Counted from the stretch's first letter, positions 48,265 to 58,526 are shown. The stretch is 64,000 nucleotides of DNA from Candidatus Dechloromonas phosphorivorans (GCA_016709495.1 JADJMS010000022.1:1-64000), one strand, 5' to 3'. Notes: generated from the letters alone by a model not told the origin. Program-made: numbers and translations.

Positions 48265-49308
48265 TCAATCCTTTATATTAATATTATTAAGTGTTTTCTC
48301 AAGCTCAGAAACGCGTTCAGCCAACTTTACCAAATGCCGAATCTGCGCTGCATTGTGTAACCAATGACTATGTTCTTCCAGCGGGAAAACGCTGGTGTAT
48401 TGCCCTGGCTTGGTGATATTTTTCATGACCAGCGAACCGCCGGAAATAACAGCACCGGAAGCAATCGTCACATGCCCGGCGATCATCGCCGCGCCACCGA
48501 CAATCACGTTATCCTGTAATGTGACACTGCCAGCAATCGCCGCGCAGGCAGCAATAACGCAATGTTTGCCAATCACGCAGTTGTGGCCGATCTGGATCTG
48601 ATTATCGATCTTGCAGCCATCGCCAATCAGCGTGTCATCCAAAGCCCCACGGTCAACCGTCGTACTGGCACCAATTTCTACATCGTTACCAATAATCACG
48701 CGGCCAATCTGCGGAATCTTGACCCACTGCCCTGCATCCGGAGCAAAACCAAAACCATCAGCACCAATCACAACGCCAGAATGAATAATTGCATTTTGGC
48801 CTATCTCGCAACCGGCATAGATGCTGACATTCGGATACAGCACACTACCTGCGCCAACCTTGACGCCGTCACCCAGGACACAACTGGCATGAATGACGAC
48901 CCCTTGTCCAAGGGTAACATCAAGGCCAATGCTTGCATTGGGGCCAACGGTGACATCAGAGGGCAGTTTGGAAGCTGAACACGCTGATGGATGCACTCCC
49001 GGTGTCATGGCAGCCCTGGGATTGAGCAACGCAGCCAGACGCGCATAGTAGGCGTAAGGATTTTTGGTCACGATCCGGGGAATTTCCACCGCATCAGCAA
49101 ACTCAGCCGACACAATAACAGCAGCTGCTTTGGTCGTTTTCAGCTGATTTTTGTATTTTAGATTGGTCAAAAAACCAATCTCACCCTCACCAGCCGAAGC
49201 CAACGTCGCCACCTGGCAGATCAAAGTTTGCGGATCACCAAATACATCGCCGCCCAGACGGGCGGCGATATCAGCCAAGGAAAGCACAACACCCGCAGCA
49301 GCAGGCAT
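48265..49308 (-). CDS. lpxD: UDP-3-O-(3-hydroxyacyl)glucosamine N-acyltransferase
   Basis: 347 residues. N-terminal uridine-binding domain (FLTNLKYKNQL) followed by hexapeptide repeats, including GADGFGFAPDAGQWVKIPQIG and IDNQIQIGHNCVIG with the catalytic His, and a C-terminal helical tail. Third step of lipid A synthesis. Its start overlaps the skp stop by one base. Confidence 0.96.
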   Translation of the reverse strand: MPAAAGVVLSLADIAARLGGDVFGDPQTLICQVATLASAGEGEIGFLTNLKYKNQLKTTKAAAVIVSAEFADAVEIPRIVTKNPYAYYARLAALLNPRAAMTPGVHPSACSASKLPSDVTVGPNASIGLDVTLGQGVVIHASCVLGDGVKVGAGSVLYPNVSIYAGCEIGQNAIIHSGVVIGADGFGFAPDAGQWVKIPQIGRVIIGNDVEIGASTTVDRGALDDTLIGDGCKIDNQIQIGHNCVIGKHCVIAACAAIAGSVTLQDNVIVGGAAMIAGHVTIASGAVISGGSLVMKNITKPGQYTSVFPLEEHSHWLHNAAQIRHLVKLAERVSELEKTLNNINIKD

Positions 49309-49814
49309 TACTTGCCTTCGGCGAGCGCCTTGATAACGCGATCGGTCATGTCGAGCTTGGGGCTAACCCAGACCACATCCTGCAGGACCAGATCGTACTT
49401 TTCGGCTTCAGCAATCTGTTTGATCGCCTTGTTGGCCTTTTCAATCACTGCAGCATTTTCTTCGTTCTGACGCAGATTCAGATCTTCACGGAATTCGCGC
49501 TGCTTACGCTGAAATTCGCGGGACAACTCACCGAATTCCTTTTCCTTGTTGCGACGATCACTCTCAGCCATCGTTACAGAATTTTTTTCAAGATTTTCCT
49601 GCAAACCCTGAAGCTGTTTTGCCATTTTTTGAAGATCCTGATCGCGACGAGAAAACTCGCCTTCAAGTTTCTTGGCAGCCTTTTGTGCGGCAGGTGCATC
49701 ACGGAAAATACGCTGAGTATTAACGTAGCCCACCTTCAACTCGTTCGCTTCCACGCCGGTCACGAACAAGGCAGACATCAACGATGCGAGAACGAGGTAT
49801 TTAGCTTTCAACAT
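49308..49814 (-). CDS. skp: Periplasmic OmpH/Skp-family chaperone
   Basis: 168 residues with signal peptide MLKAKYLVLASLMSALFVTGVEA. The mature part is mostly a long charged coiled coil (residues 45-125), as in the tentacles of trimeric Skp, with the N- and C-terminal beta-strands (KVGYVNTQRIFRDAP and YDLVLQDVVWVSPKLDMT). It holds unfolded outer-membrane proteins for BamA, encoded 12 bp upstream. Confidence 0.93.
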   Translation of the reverse strand: MLKAKYLVLASLMSALFVTGVEANELKVGYVNTQRIFRDAPAAQKAAKKLEGEFSRRDQDLQKMAKQLQGLQENLEKNSVTMAESDRRNKEKEFGELSREFQRKQREFREDLNLRQNEENAAVIEKANKAIKQIAEAEKYDLVLQDVVWVSPKLDMTDRVIKALAEGK

Positions 49815-49826
49815 GACACTCCTGAA

Positions 49827-52103
49827 TCAAAAAGTAGTACCCAACTGGAACTGGAAGGATTCTGGCTTGTCGCCTTCCTGTTTATTAAGCGCCTGACCAA
49901 AACTGAATTTGAGTGGTCCAATCGGTGAAATCCAAGCCATCGATATACCCGTAGAGTACCGCAAATCACCCATTGAAACATTCTGGCCTTGGCCATAGAC
50001 CTGACCAGCATCAAAGAAAAGTCCCATTCTCAGACTCTTTTCCATGCCGGGAACTCCCCAAAGCATTTCAGCATTGCCAATAACGCGACGCGTTCCGCCA
50101 AGGCTATCACCGTTGGTATCTTTTGGACCCAAGCTACCTGCCTTGTAGCCACGCACGGTGTTAACACCGCCAGCATAAAAATTCTTATAAAACGGCAAGC
50201 TTGTCGTATCACCATAACCACTGGCATAACCAACATCGCCATTGAGCAACAAAGTAAATGTTTTACTAAGGGGATAATAATATTGCAATTGATACGAAGT
50301 ACGGTAAAAGGTCAGATCCCCACCTGGGATAGCTACCTCTAAACCCGCCTTCTGGTAGATGCCTCTGGTCGGGAACAAGAAGCTGTCCTTGCCATCACTG
50401 ACCCAATTTATAGAAACAGGGATAGTCATGTTTGTCGAACCAAACGTATTGACAAAATCCTTGTAACGCTGCGGGCTTTCACTTACCGTTGTAATGGTCG
50501 TTGAATCGAGACCAACACCAAAACTTAGTGATTCTTTTTCACTAATCGGAAAGCCAAATCTCAATCCACCACCAAGAGATTCGGTTTTATATGGAGCGAC
50601 AGCCGTAGACGTAGAGTCTACTTTTCGATTATATACATCAAAACCTTGACTGACCCCATCCTTGGTAAAGTAAGGATTGGTATACGAAAACGAGTAAACC
50701 GTATTGATCTTCCCGGTATTAACCTGAATCGCAACGTTGTTTCCGCTACCCATGAAATTATTCTGGGCAATCGAACCAGACAGCACAATACCTTCCGTGC
50801 TGGACAAGCCAAGACCCAGCATGAGGTTGCCTGTCGGCTTTTCGGTCACATTCATGTTGACGTCAATTTGATCCGAAGTTCCCTGCACGGCGGGTGTTTC
50901 AACGACCACTTCAGAGAAAAAGCCCAGTCGATCAAGACGCAATTTGGAGGCGCTTACCCGCTCTGAATCGTACCAGCCACCTTCCATTTGACGCATTTCA
51001 CGTCGAACAACCTCATCACGTGTTTTAGTATTACCCGTGATATTCAAGCGACGAACATAAACACGCTTACCAGGGTCCACAAAAATGGTAAATGCGACTT
51101 GACGCTTTTCCTTGTCAATTTCAGGCGCGGCATTCACGTTGGCAAAAGCATACCCTTCCTTGCCCAAACGTTCGCCTACAGCCTTGGTTGATTCGTTCAA
51201 ACGTTCGCGCGAGAAAACATCACCAGGCTTAATGGTGACCAGTTTGCGTAACTCATGTTCAGGAATCGTAAAATCACCAGCCAGCTTGACTGAAGAGACT
51301 TGAAAACGGTTGCCTTCAGTGACGTTAACCGTTATGAATACATCCTGCTTATCCGGCGAAATGGAAACTTGTGTTGACTCGACATTGAACTCGAGATACC
51401 CACGGTTCATATAAAATGACTTGAGCTTTTCTAGATCAGCCGATAGTTTTTGGCGAGAATACTGATCGCTTTTTGTGTACCAAGTTAGAAAGCCAGGAGT
51501 AGTCAGTTCCATCTGGCCAAGCAGTTCCTTTTCCTTGAACGCAGTGGCACCAACCACATTGATTTGCTTGATGCGGGCAGCAGCACCTTCTTCAATTGTG
51601 AAATTGATACTGACCCGATTCCGCTCCAGCGGCGTAATAGTGGTGGTAATCGTTGCGCCATACTTGCCGCGCGTCAGGTACTGACGCTTAAGTTCCTGCT
51701 CAGCCTTTTCAAGCTGGGCACGGTCAAAAATACGACCTTCTGCAATACCCGTTTCCTTGAGCGCCTTGATAATTACGTCGTTCTCAAATTCCTTGAGGCC
51801 AACAAAATTGATTTTTGCAATAGCCGGGCGCTCTTGCACCACAACAACCATCACATCGCGATCAATTTCAATCCGGACATCTTTGAAGAAACCAGTGGCA
51901 AACAATGCCTTGATTGACTGTGCAGACTTTTCATCGGTCAGGGTATCGCCGACCTTGACAGGCAAATAACTGAAAACAGTACCCGCCTCGGTACGCTGAA
52001 TTCCCTCGACACGGATATCCTTGACCGTAAACGGTTCAAAAGCATGTGCGGGCAGCGCAAATGCACTGGCGATCAGGATGGACAGCAGAGATTTCTTCAT
52101 CAT
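49827..52103 (-). CDS. bamA: Outer membrane protein assembly factor BamA
   Basis: 758 residues. Signal peptide (MMKKSLLSILIASAFALPAHA), five POTRA domains (about 24-420; the first begins FTVKDIRVEGIQRTEAGTVF) and a 16-strand barrel. VRGYKAGSLGP is the conserved V/IRGY(F) loop motif, and the C-terminus ends FQFQLGTTF with the terminal Phe used for barrel recognition. Core of the BAM complex. Intact. Confidence 0.97.
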   Translation of the reverse strand: MMKKSLLSILIASAFALPAHAFEPFTVKDIRVEGIQRTEAGTVFSYLPVKVGDTLTDEKSAQSIKALFATGFFKDVRIEIDRDVMVVVVQERPAIAKINFVGLKEFENDVIIKALKETGIAEGRIFDRAQLEKAEQELKRQYLTRGKYGATITTTITPLERNRVSINFTIEEGAAARIKQINVVGATAFKEKELLGQMELTTPGFLTWYTKSDQYSRQKLSADLEKLKSFYMNRGYLEFNVESTQVSISPDKQDVFITVNVTEGNRFQVSSVKLAGDFTIPEHELRKLVTIKPGDVFSRERLNESTKAVGERLGKEGYAFANVNAAPEIDKEKRQVAFTIFVDPGKRVYVRRLNITGNTKTRDEVVRREMRQMEGGWYDSERVSASKLRLDRLGFFSEVVVETPAVQGTSDQIDVNMNVTEKPTGNLMLGLGLSSTEGIVLSGSIAQNNFMGSGNNVAIQVNTGKINTVYSFSYTNPYFTKDGVSQGFDVYNRKVDSTSTAVAPYKTESLGGGLRFGFPISEKESLSFGVGLDSTTITTVSESPQRYKDFVNTFGSTNMTIPVSINWVSDGKDSFLFPTRGIYQKAGLEVAIPGGDLTFYRTSYQLQYYYPLSKTFTLLLNGDVGYASGYGDTTSLPFYKNFYAGGVNTVRGYKAGSLGPKDTNGDSLGGTRRVIGNAEMLWGVPGMEKSLRMGLFFDAGQVYGQGQNVSMGDLRYSTGISMAWISPIGPLKFSFGQALNKQEGDKPESFQFQLGTTF

Positions 52104-52131
52104 TCAGCCAGAGACAAGGCGATTTATGTCA

Positions 52132-53472
52132 TTAAAAAAAAGCGAAAGCCATCAAGGTTAGGAGAATAGCCACACCAAACTGCTGGCCCAACTCCATCGC
52201 TCGCTCTGAAAGCGGCCGGCGCCTGACGACTTCTATCATATGATACAACAAATGCCCCCCATCCAGAACCGGAATGGGCATCAGATTTAGCACGCCAAGG
52301 CTGATACTAACCAGCGCCATGAACTTGAGGTAATAATCCAGGCCAAGGCGTGCCGACTGGCCGGCGTAATCAGCAATCGTTACTGGACCGGAAAGATTTT
52401 TCCAGGAAACCTCGCCAGTCAACATTTTGCCCATCATGACCAGCGTAAATACTGATTTATTCCAGGTTTCATTAACTGCCTTTACGCCCGCCTCGAAAAA
52501 CCCATAACTGATGAATGTGTGCAGATCGCGACGGCTATCTGCTGTCTCTGCGACCGCAACACCCACCTTGCCTATTTGGCGACCACGCTCGGAAATCAGC
52601 TCCGGAATCACATCGACCATAACAACCTGACCATTACGGTTGATTTCAAGGTGCAATGGTTTTCCACCTCCATCCCGAACCTGTCTTACGAAGTCGATCC
52701 AAGTGCCGATCTCAACATCATTGATGGCCACAACATGGTCACCGACTCGCATTCCGGCCATTTCTGCGGGACCACCTGATGATACTTTACCGATCACGGG
52801 AGGAATTTTCGGCCGGAAAAAGGTGACCCCCAGCCGCCCCAGCGCATCCCCTTCCCAGCCCTGCTCACCCGCAGCAAGCAAGGACAAACGACGTAAACCG
52901 ATCTCCCTTTGCTCGTTGATCACTTCAATCTCAACGCTCTCCTGATCGGCTGCTTTTTGCAACAGGAGCCAGCGAAAATCGTCCCAGGTCGCAACCACTT
53001 GACCATCTACCGCCCTGACCCGTTCACCATTGCCTATTCCGGCGGCAGCAGCCGGTGAATTGACGGGTGGATCGCCAAGAATTGGCAGCAACTCTTCACT
53101 GCCATGCATGAAAATAGCCCAATATAGCAAAATAGCTAATGCAAAATTTGCCAACGGACCAGCAGCGACGATCAGGCTGCGCTTGCCGACCGACTGTTGA
53201 TTAAATGCCCGATGCCGCTCCTCTGGCGCAACTTCGCCTTCACGTTCATCCAGCATTTTGACAAAACCACCCAGTGGCACGGCAGCAATTGCCCATTCGG
53301 TACGGTCAACGCCCAATTTTCGTTGAAAAATTGTTTTCCCGAATCCAACCGAAAACCGTAAAACCTTGACCCCGCAATAACGCGCAGCCAGATAATGACC
53401 AAGTTCGTGAACAACAACGAGTACGCCTAAAACAACAAGAAAGGCAACGAGGTAAAACGGAAAATTACTCAC
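52132..53472 (-). CDS. rseP: Site-2 zinc metalloprotease RseP
   Basis: 446 residues. HELGH at 22-26 in the first membrane helix is the zinc site, and LNLMPIPVLDGGHL near the C-terminus gives the third ligand. Two PDZ domains lie between (GIGNGERVRAVDGQVV and GMRVGDHVVAIND). RseP completes cleavage of the anti-sigma-E factor RseA in envelope stress and clears signal peptide remnants. It overlaps dxr by 4 bp. Confidence 0.96.
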   Translation of the reverse strand: MSNFPFYLVAFLVVLGVLVVVHELGHYLAARYCGVKVLRFSVGFGKTIFQRKLGVDRTEWAIAAVPLGGFVKMLDEREGEVAPEERHRAFNQQSVGKRSLIVAAGPLANFALAILLYWAIFMHGSEELLPILGDPPVNSPAAAAGIGNGERVRAVDGQVVATWDDFRWLLLQKAADQESVEIEVINEQREIGLRRLSLLAAGEQGWEGDALGRLGVTFFRPKIPPVIGKVSSGGPAEMAGMRVGDHVVAINDVEIGTWIDFVRQVRDGGGKPLHLEINRNGQVVMVDVIPELISERGRQIGKVGVAVAETADSRRDLHTFISYGFFEAGVKAVNETWNKSVFTLVMMGKMLTGEVSWKNLSGPVTIADYAGQSARLGLDYYLKFMALVSISLGVLNLMPIPVLDGGHLLYHMIEVVRRRPLSERAMELGQQFGVAILLTLMAFAFF

Positions 53473-54659
53473 GTGAATAGCTGTTCCTTGATCATTCGAT
53501 GCGCCTCATGCCGCGCTTCGGCATCAGCCGCCAACACATCACCCAAACTACCCTCTGGACCGCCAGGCAAAATAGCCAGAATGGATTCAATCAATTGTGA
53601 AATACCAAGGAATGGCAACTGACGATCAAGAAATGCAGCAACTGCAACTTCGTTTGCTGCATTCAAAATTGCTGGCGCCGTGCCACCTTGATGCAGGGCA
53701 TCATAGGCAAGGCGCAAGCACCGGAAGCGCTCAAAATCAGGCTGGTAAAAATCAAGTCGGGCAATTTTGAACAAATCCAAAGAATCAACCCCCGACACAA
53801 TTCGCTCAGGATAGGCCAAAGCAAAAGCAATCGAGGTACGCATATCGGGATTACCCATCTGTGCCAAGACTGAGCCATCGCTGTATTCAACGGCAGAGTG
53901 AATGACGCTTTGGGGATGGATGACAACCTGTATTTGCTCAGGTGGTGCAGCAAACAGCCAATGCGCCTCAATTACTTCGAGGCCTTTGTTCATCATACTC
54001 GCCGAATCAACCGAAATTTTAGGCCCCATAACCCAATTCGGGTGCGCGCAGGCTGCCTCCGGGGTGACATGGTGTAATTCATCAAGTGCTTTCTCACGAA
54101 ATGGTCCACCTGATGCCGTCAATAGAATCCGGCGCACACCACATGCTTCCATGCCACGAGAGAAATCTGCCGGCAGTGCCTGAAAAATGGCGTTGTGCTC
54201 GCTGTCGACCGGTAACAAAGTTGCTCCATGCTCGCGCACGGCATGCATAAACAACTCGCCAGCCATGACCAGCACTTCCTTGTTGGCCAGCATGATCTTC
54301 TTGCCTGCACGTGCTGCTGCTAGCGTTGGCTCCAGCCCCGCCGAACCGACAATAGCCGCCATGACTGCATCGACTTCGGGCAAAGAAGACAACTCAATCA
54401 GTGCTTCAACACCGTAGCGGACTTCTGTACTCAGGCCAGCTGAACGACACAAATCTTTCAGTTTCAAGGCCAATCTGGCATCGCGCAGCACGGCAAAGCG
54501 CGGTTGAAATTCGCGGCATTGCGCAAAGAGTTTATCGACCTGAGAGTGGGCGCAAAGTGCAAAAGCACGATAGCGATCAGGATGTCGTCGCATCACTTCA
54601 AGCGTGCTAACACCGATCGATCCAGTCGAACCTAATATCGTAATATTTTGCAGGGTCAT
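53469..54659 (-). CDS. dxr: 1-deoxy-D-xylulose 5-phosphate reductoisomerase
   Basis: 396 residues. NADPH-binding N-terminus ITILGSTGSIGVSTLEV, then ANKEVLVMAGELF, the metal and substrate site PVDSEHNAIFQAL and HPNWVMGPKISVDSASMMNKGLE. Commits to the MEP pathway of isoprenoid synthesis, which feeds UppS encoded two genes upstream. Overlaps cdsA by 4 bp. Confidence 0.97.
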   Translation of the reverse strand: MTLQNITILGSTGSIGVSTLEVMRRHPDRYRAFALCAHSQVDKLFAQCREFQPRFAVLRDARLALKLKDLCRSAGLSTEVRYGVEALIELSSLPEVDAVMAAIVGSAGLEPTLAAARAGKKIMLANKEVLVMAGELFMHAVREHGATLLPVDSEHNAIFQALPADFSRGMEACGVRRILLTASGGPFREKALDELHHVTPEAACAHPNWVMGPKISVDSASMMNKGLEVIEAHWLFAAPPEQIQVVIHPQSVIHSAVEYSDGSVLAQMGNPDMRTSIAFALAYPERIVSGVDSLDLFKIARLDFYQPDFERFRCLRLAYDALHQGGTAPAILNAANEVAVAAFLDRQLPFLGISQLIESILAILPGGPEGSLGDVLAADAEARHEAHRMIKEQLFT

Positions 54660-55492
54660 TGAATGCCCTGTGTAACCAACCAGAGCAAAGCGATGATTGG
54701 CATGGTCGACGTCAAGCTATCAATCCGGTCCAGCACTCCGCCATGGCCGGGCAGCACATTGCTACTATCCTTGATCCCCGCCTGTCGCTTGAGCATGGAT
54801 TCATAAAGGTCGCCAATGATACTGACCGCAGTCACCAAGACAAGGACCATCACCCACAGAGGCAGAGCAAGTGGAGCATACCCCGTGGCAAAGCGCATCA
54901 CCAAGCCGTAAACAATCACGCCGACCACCGCTCCAAGAGCACCCTCCCAGGTTTTTCCAGGGCTGATATTAGGTGCCAGTTTGTGTTTACCAAAAGCCTT
55001 GCCAGAAAAATAGGCAGCGACATCGGCCATCCATACCACAGCAAACAGTGCTAATAAAATACCCGGACCGGGGATGCGTAATTGAACTAGCGCCAACCAT
55101 GTTGGAAACAAGACAACCAGACCGGTCAGCAAACCTGCTGCACCCGTGCCGAGCGCCCAGCGGGTACGAAGCCAAAATGGAATCAAGAGGCACCAGAATA
55201 CGGCGGCAATAAGATATACGGCAACGACCCAGACTGGACCAAATTCATGAATTGCCGAGGCACCAATAGCATCCGGTGCAATCAGAGCAACTCCCGCGCA
55301 AGCCAAGGCCACAAAAACACCGAGCAAACGTCGTTGGATTTCGCTCCAGCGCAGCAAAGCGCCCCACTCCCAAGCACCAACGCCAACAAAAGCAGCCACG
55401 AGAAGCGCCCAGTGAGCTTGAGACAGATAAAACATGCTAGGCAAAAGCAGACCGAGCAAGACAAACGCGGTGATGACGCGCGTTCTAAGCAT
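54656..55492 (-). CDS. cdsA: Phosphatidate cytidylyltransferase
   Basis: 278 residues, about eight membrane helices. The signature near the C-terminus, DLYESMLKRQAGIKDSSNVLPGHGGVLDRIDSL, identifies CdsA. Makes CDP-diacylglycerol from phosphatidic acid and CTP at the inner membrane. Overlaps uppS by 8 bp. Confidence 0.95.
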   Translation of the reverse strand: MLRTRVITAFVLLGLLLPSMFYLSQAHWALLVAAFVGVGAWEWGALLRWSEIQRRLLGVFVALACAGVALIAPDAIGASAIHEFGPVWVVAVYLIAAVFWCLLIPFWLRTRWALGTGAAGLLTGLVVLFPTWLALVQLRIPGPGILLALFAVVWMADVAAYFSGKAFGKHKLAPNISPGKTWEGALGAVVGVIVYGLVMRFATGYAPLALPLWVMVLVLVTAVSIIGDLYESMLKRQAGIKDSSNVLPGHGGVLDRIDSLTSTMPIIALLWLVTQGIQ

Positions 55493-56246
55493 CCGCTTTT
55501 CCGGTCAGTTGCTCACTTGTCCTACCAAATCGACGTTCGCGTTCCTGATAAGAAAGTACGGCCTTATCAAACTCGGCAGTATTGAATTCAGGCCATAAGG
55601 TATCGGTGAAATACAGCTCAGTGTAGGCCAGTTGCCAAAGTAGAAAGTTACTGATGCGTTCTTCGCCGCCGGTACGTATGAATAAATCCGGCTCAGGTGC
55701 AAACGCCATCGAAAGGAAGGGCTCAAGATCCGACTCGCACCAGCCATTACGTTTTTCAGGATTAGCCACCAGCATTTGATTCACCGCCTGCATGATGTCC
55801 CAACGCCCACCATAATTTGCGGCAATCGTTAAATCAAGCCGAGTATTGCCGGCCGTCCTTGCTTCAGCATCGTGAATCAGAGCTTGCAAGGGCTGGTCAA
55901 AACGTGACAAATCGCCAATAACACGTAAGCGAACGCCATTTCGATCAAGCTTTTCGACTTCTTGCTCAAGCACCTTGACGAACAGCTGCATCAACAAGGT
56001 GACCTCTTCTTGCGGTCGACGCCAATTTTCAGAGCTAAATGCGAAAAGCGTGAGGTAACGTACATTTCGCTCAAGGCAGGCGCGAACCATCTCGCGCACC
56101 AACTCAACCCCTTTGGCATGACCAGCAAAGCGCGGCAAAAAGCGTTTTTTTGCCCAGCGACCGTTGCCGTCCATAATCACGGCTACGTGATCAGGTACCG
56201 ACGCAGCGCTGGGTACTTGGCGTGTTGAGCTGGAGAACAATGCCAT
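55485..56246 (-). CDS. uppS: Undecaprenyl diphosphate synthase
   Basis: 253 residues. Cis-prenyltransferase with DGNGRWAKKR (catalytic Asp26), FAFSSENWRRP, and the C-terminal DLFIRTGGEERISNFLLWQLAYTELYF. Makes the lipid carrier for peptidoglycan and O-antigen. The C-terminus overlaps the cdsA start. Confidence 0.96.
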   Translation of the reverse strand: MALFSSSTRQVPSAASVPDHVAVIMDGNGRWAKKRFLPRFAGHAKGVELVREMVRACLERNVRYLTLFAFSSENWRRPQEEVTLLMQLFVKVLEQEVEKLDRNGVRLRVIGDLSRFDQPLQALIHDAEARTAGNTRLDLTIAANYGGRWDIMQAVNQMLVANPEKRNGWCESDLEPFLSMAFAPEPDLFIRTGGEERISNFLLWQLAYTELYFTDTLWPEFNTAEFDKAVLSYQERERRFGRTSEQLTGKADA

Positions 56247-56258
56247 TCGGCGGCGAAC

Positions 56259-56816
56259 TTAAACCTGCATCAGCTCGGCCTCTTTATGGGCGAGCATCTT
56301 GTCAACTTCGGCGACGTATTTGTCGGTGAACTTCTGAACTTCGTCCTGCGCCTTGCGCTCGTCATCCTCAGGGATTTCGTGTTTTTTCAATGCATCCTTG
56401 AGATGATCATTAGCATCACGGCGTAAATTACGCAGGGCAATCTCGGTGTCCTCGCCTTCTGTTTTTACCACTTTGATCAGATCGCGGCGGCGCTCTTCAG
56501 TCAAAGCCGGCATCGGTACGCGAATCAAGTCACCTTGGGAGGATGGATTCAAGCCCAGATCACAATCACGAATCGCTTTTTCAATTTTTTGCAGCATGGG
56601 TTTTTCCCAAGGCTGCACACCAATCGTACGAGCATCAACCAGCGTCACATTCGCCACCTGATTTATCGGAACCATGGAACCGTAATAATCAACCTGGACA
56701 TGATCGAGCAACCCCGTATGGGCGCGACCAGTGCGCACTTTTTGCAGGTCATTCTTGAGTACTTCAAGTGACTTCTGCATCTTGGCTTCGAGTGTTTTTT
56801 TGAGTTCGGAAATCAT
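56259..56816 (-). CDS. frr: Ribosome recycling factor
   Basis: 185 residues. Opens with a helix ending KTLEAKMQKSLEVLKNDLQKVRTGRA, and VQPWEKPMLQKIEKAIRDCDLGLNPS is the family signature. With EF-G it splits post-termination ribosomes. It lies 12 bp after pyrH and before uppS, as in most betaproteobacteria. Confidence 0.97.
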   Translation of the reverse strand: MISELKKTLEAKMQKSLEVLKNDLQKVRTGRAHTGLLDHVQVDYYGSMVPINQVANVTLVDARTIGVQPWEKPMLQKIEKAIRDCDLGLNPSSQGDLIRVPMPALTEERRRDLIKVVKTEGEDTEIALRNLRRDANDHLKDALKKHEIPEDDERKAQDEVQKFTDKYVAEVDKMLAHKEAELMQV

Positions 56817-56827
56817 CTCGTCGTCTT

Positions 56828-57544
56828 TCAGTAATAAACCAGCGTGCCCTCATTTTCCCCAAGAACTACGCGCTTAAGTGCACCGGCCTTGAAGATTGAA
56901 AATACGTTGATTGGCAGTTTTTGATCGCGACACAGCGCAAAAGCTGTCGCATCCATAACCGCAAGATTCTTTGAAATCGCTTCATTGAAGCTGATCTTGT
57001 CATAGCGCGTTGCCAAAGGATCTTTCTTTGGATCAGCACTGTAAATACCATCGACCTTGGTCGCTTTCAGCACAATTTCTGCGCCGATTTCCGAGCCGCG
57101 CAAAGCTGCAGCAGTGTCGGTGGTAAAGAAAGGATTACCGGTGCCGGCACCGAAAATCACAATCTTGCCCTCTTCCAGATAGCGAATGGCTTTTCCTCGA
57201 ATGTACGGCTCGACAACCTGCTCGATATTCAGCGCAGATTGGACGCGTGCATTCAGACCGCCTTGACGCATGGCGTCAGAAAGGGCCATCGCGTTCATCA
57301 CCGTTGCCATCATACCCATGTAATCAGCGGTAGCTCTATCCATCCCGGTAGCCGCACCGGCCATGCCGCGAAAGATGTTGCCGCCGCCGATTACTACACC
57401 TATTTCCACACCCATATCCGCAACAGCCTTGATCTCGCCAACAATCGCCGCGATGGTCTGCGGGTTGATACCGTAGGCGTCGTTACCCATCAGGGCCTCG
57501 CCGGAGAGCTTCAGGAGAATTCGCTTGTATTTGGGTGCAGTCAT
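56828..57544 (-). CDS. pyrH: Uridylate kinase
   Basis: 238 residues, amino acid kinase fold. LKLSGEALMGNDAYGI, GVVIGGGNIFRGM, GTGNPFFTTDTAAALRG and VDGIYSADPKKDPLA are diagnostic. Phosphorylates UMP to UDP. Spaced 16 bp after tsf and 11 bp before frr. Confidence 0.97.
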   Translation of the reverse strand: MTAPKYKRILLKLSGEALMGNDAYGINPQTIAAIVGEIKAVADMGVEIGVVIGGGNIFRGMAGAATGMDRATADYMGMMATVMNAMALSDAMRQGGLNARVQSALNIEQVVEPYIRGKAIRYLEEGKIVIFGAGTGNPFFTTDTAAALRGSEIGAEIVLKATKVDGIYSADPKKDPLATRYDKISFNEAISKNLAVMDATAFALCRDQKLPINVFSIFKAGALKRVVLGENEGTLVYY

Positions 57545-57560
57545 GGTGCTTTCCTACAAA

Positions 57561-58460
57561 TTACTTCTTGGCAGCTGCAGCTGCAGCTTGAGCGGCAACT
57601 TCAGCAGCGAAGTCATCAACCTTCTTCTCAATGCCTTCACCAACGACGAACAGCGAGAAAGCTGCGACAGATGCGTTCTTAGCTTTCAGCAATTGTTCAA
57701 TGGTTTGTTTGCCATCAGCAGCCTTGACGAATACTTGACCCAAGAGGGTGACATCTTTCAGGTATTTCTGAACGGTGCCTTCCGCAATCTTTTCCAGCAT
57801 TTCTTCTGGTTTGCCAGCTTCGCGTGCCTTTTCAATAGCGATACGACGCTCGGTATCAAGCAGTTCAGCGGAAACACCACTGGAGTCCAACGACTTTGGC
57901 TTTGAAGCAGCGATGTGCATCGCCAGATCCTTGCCCAGTTGCTCATCACCACCGACGACGTCGACCAGAACGCCAACCTTGGAGCCGCCGTGAATATAAG
58001 GAACCAGCTTGCCTTTAGCTTTAAAACGGGCGAAGCGACGGATACTCATGTTCTCGCCAATTTTACCAACCAGTGCGGAACGGGTTGACTCAACAGTACC
58101 TTCACCCATCGCCAGCGCGGAAAGTGCAGCCACGTCGACCGGGTTCTGTTCAGCAACCAGTGCAGCAGAACCATTGGCCAGAGCGATAAACTCGTCGTTT
58201 TTAGCGACAAAGTCGGTTTCACTGTTAACTTCAATCATCGCACCCTGCTTGCCATCCGCAGAGATGCTGATCGCCACGATGCCTTCAGCAGCGATACGGG
58301 TTGCAGCCTTGGAAGCCTTGTTGCCAAGTTTAACGCGAAGAATTTCCTCAGCCTTGACCATGTCGCCATCAGCTTCTGTTAGTGCTTTTTTGCACTCCAT
58401 CATGGGTGCGTCGGTCTTGCCGCGCAGTTCTGCTACCATGCTTGCGGTAATTGCCGCCAT
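57561..58460 (-). CDS. tsf: Elongation factor Ts
   Basis: 299 residues. The N-terminal UBA-like domain ends with the TDAPMMECKKALTEADGD signature, and NSETDFVAKND contacts EF-Tu. It exchanges GDP on EF-Tu. Preceded by a GGAGAAAAAT ribosome-binding site and by a hairpin that may modulate read-through from rpsB. Confidence 0.97.
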   Translation of the reverse strand: MAAITASMVAELRGKTDAPMMECKKALTEADGDMVKAEEILRVKLGNKASKAATRIAAEGIVAISISADGKQGAMIEVNSETDFVAKNDEFIALANGSAALVAEQNPVDVAALSALAMGEGTVESTRSALVGKIGENMSIRRFARFKAKGKLVPYIHGGSKVGVLVDVVGGDEQLGKDLAMHIAASKPKSLDSSGVSAELLDTERRIAIEKAREAGKPEEMLEKIAEGTVQKYLKDVTLLGQVFVKAADGKQTIEQLLKAKNASVAAFSLFVVGEGIEKKVDDFAAEVAAQAAAAAAKK

Positions 58461-58486
58461 ATTTTTCTCCTGAGCTTTAAAACAGA

Positions 58487-58503
58487 CGGGGCATTACGCC
58501 CCG
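58487..58503 (-). terminator. Hairpin between rpsB and tsf, possible attenuator
   Basis: CGGGGC (58487-58492), loop ATTAC, GCCCCG (58498-58503). On the minus strand it is followed by TCTGTTTTAAA. In the 66-bp rpsB-tsf gap such hairpins partially terminate transcription in many bacteria. Confidence 0.55.
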
Positions 58504-58526
58504 CCCTTTTTCAACCTGAAACCAGC

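Noticed and set aside
58009..58473. Plus-strand frame opposite tsf
   Set aside because: Low-complexity Ser/Ala-rich shadow of the conserved tsf gene.
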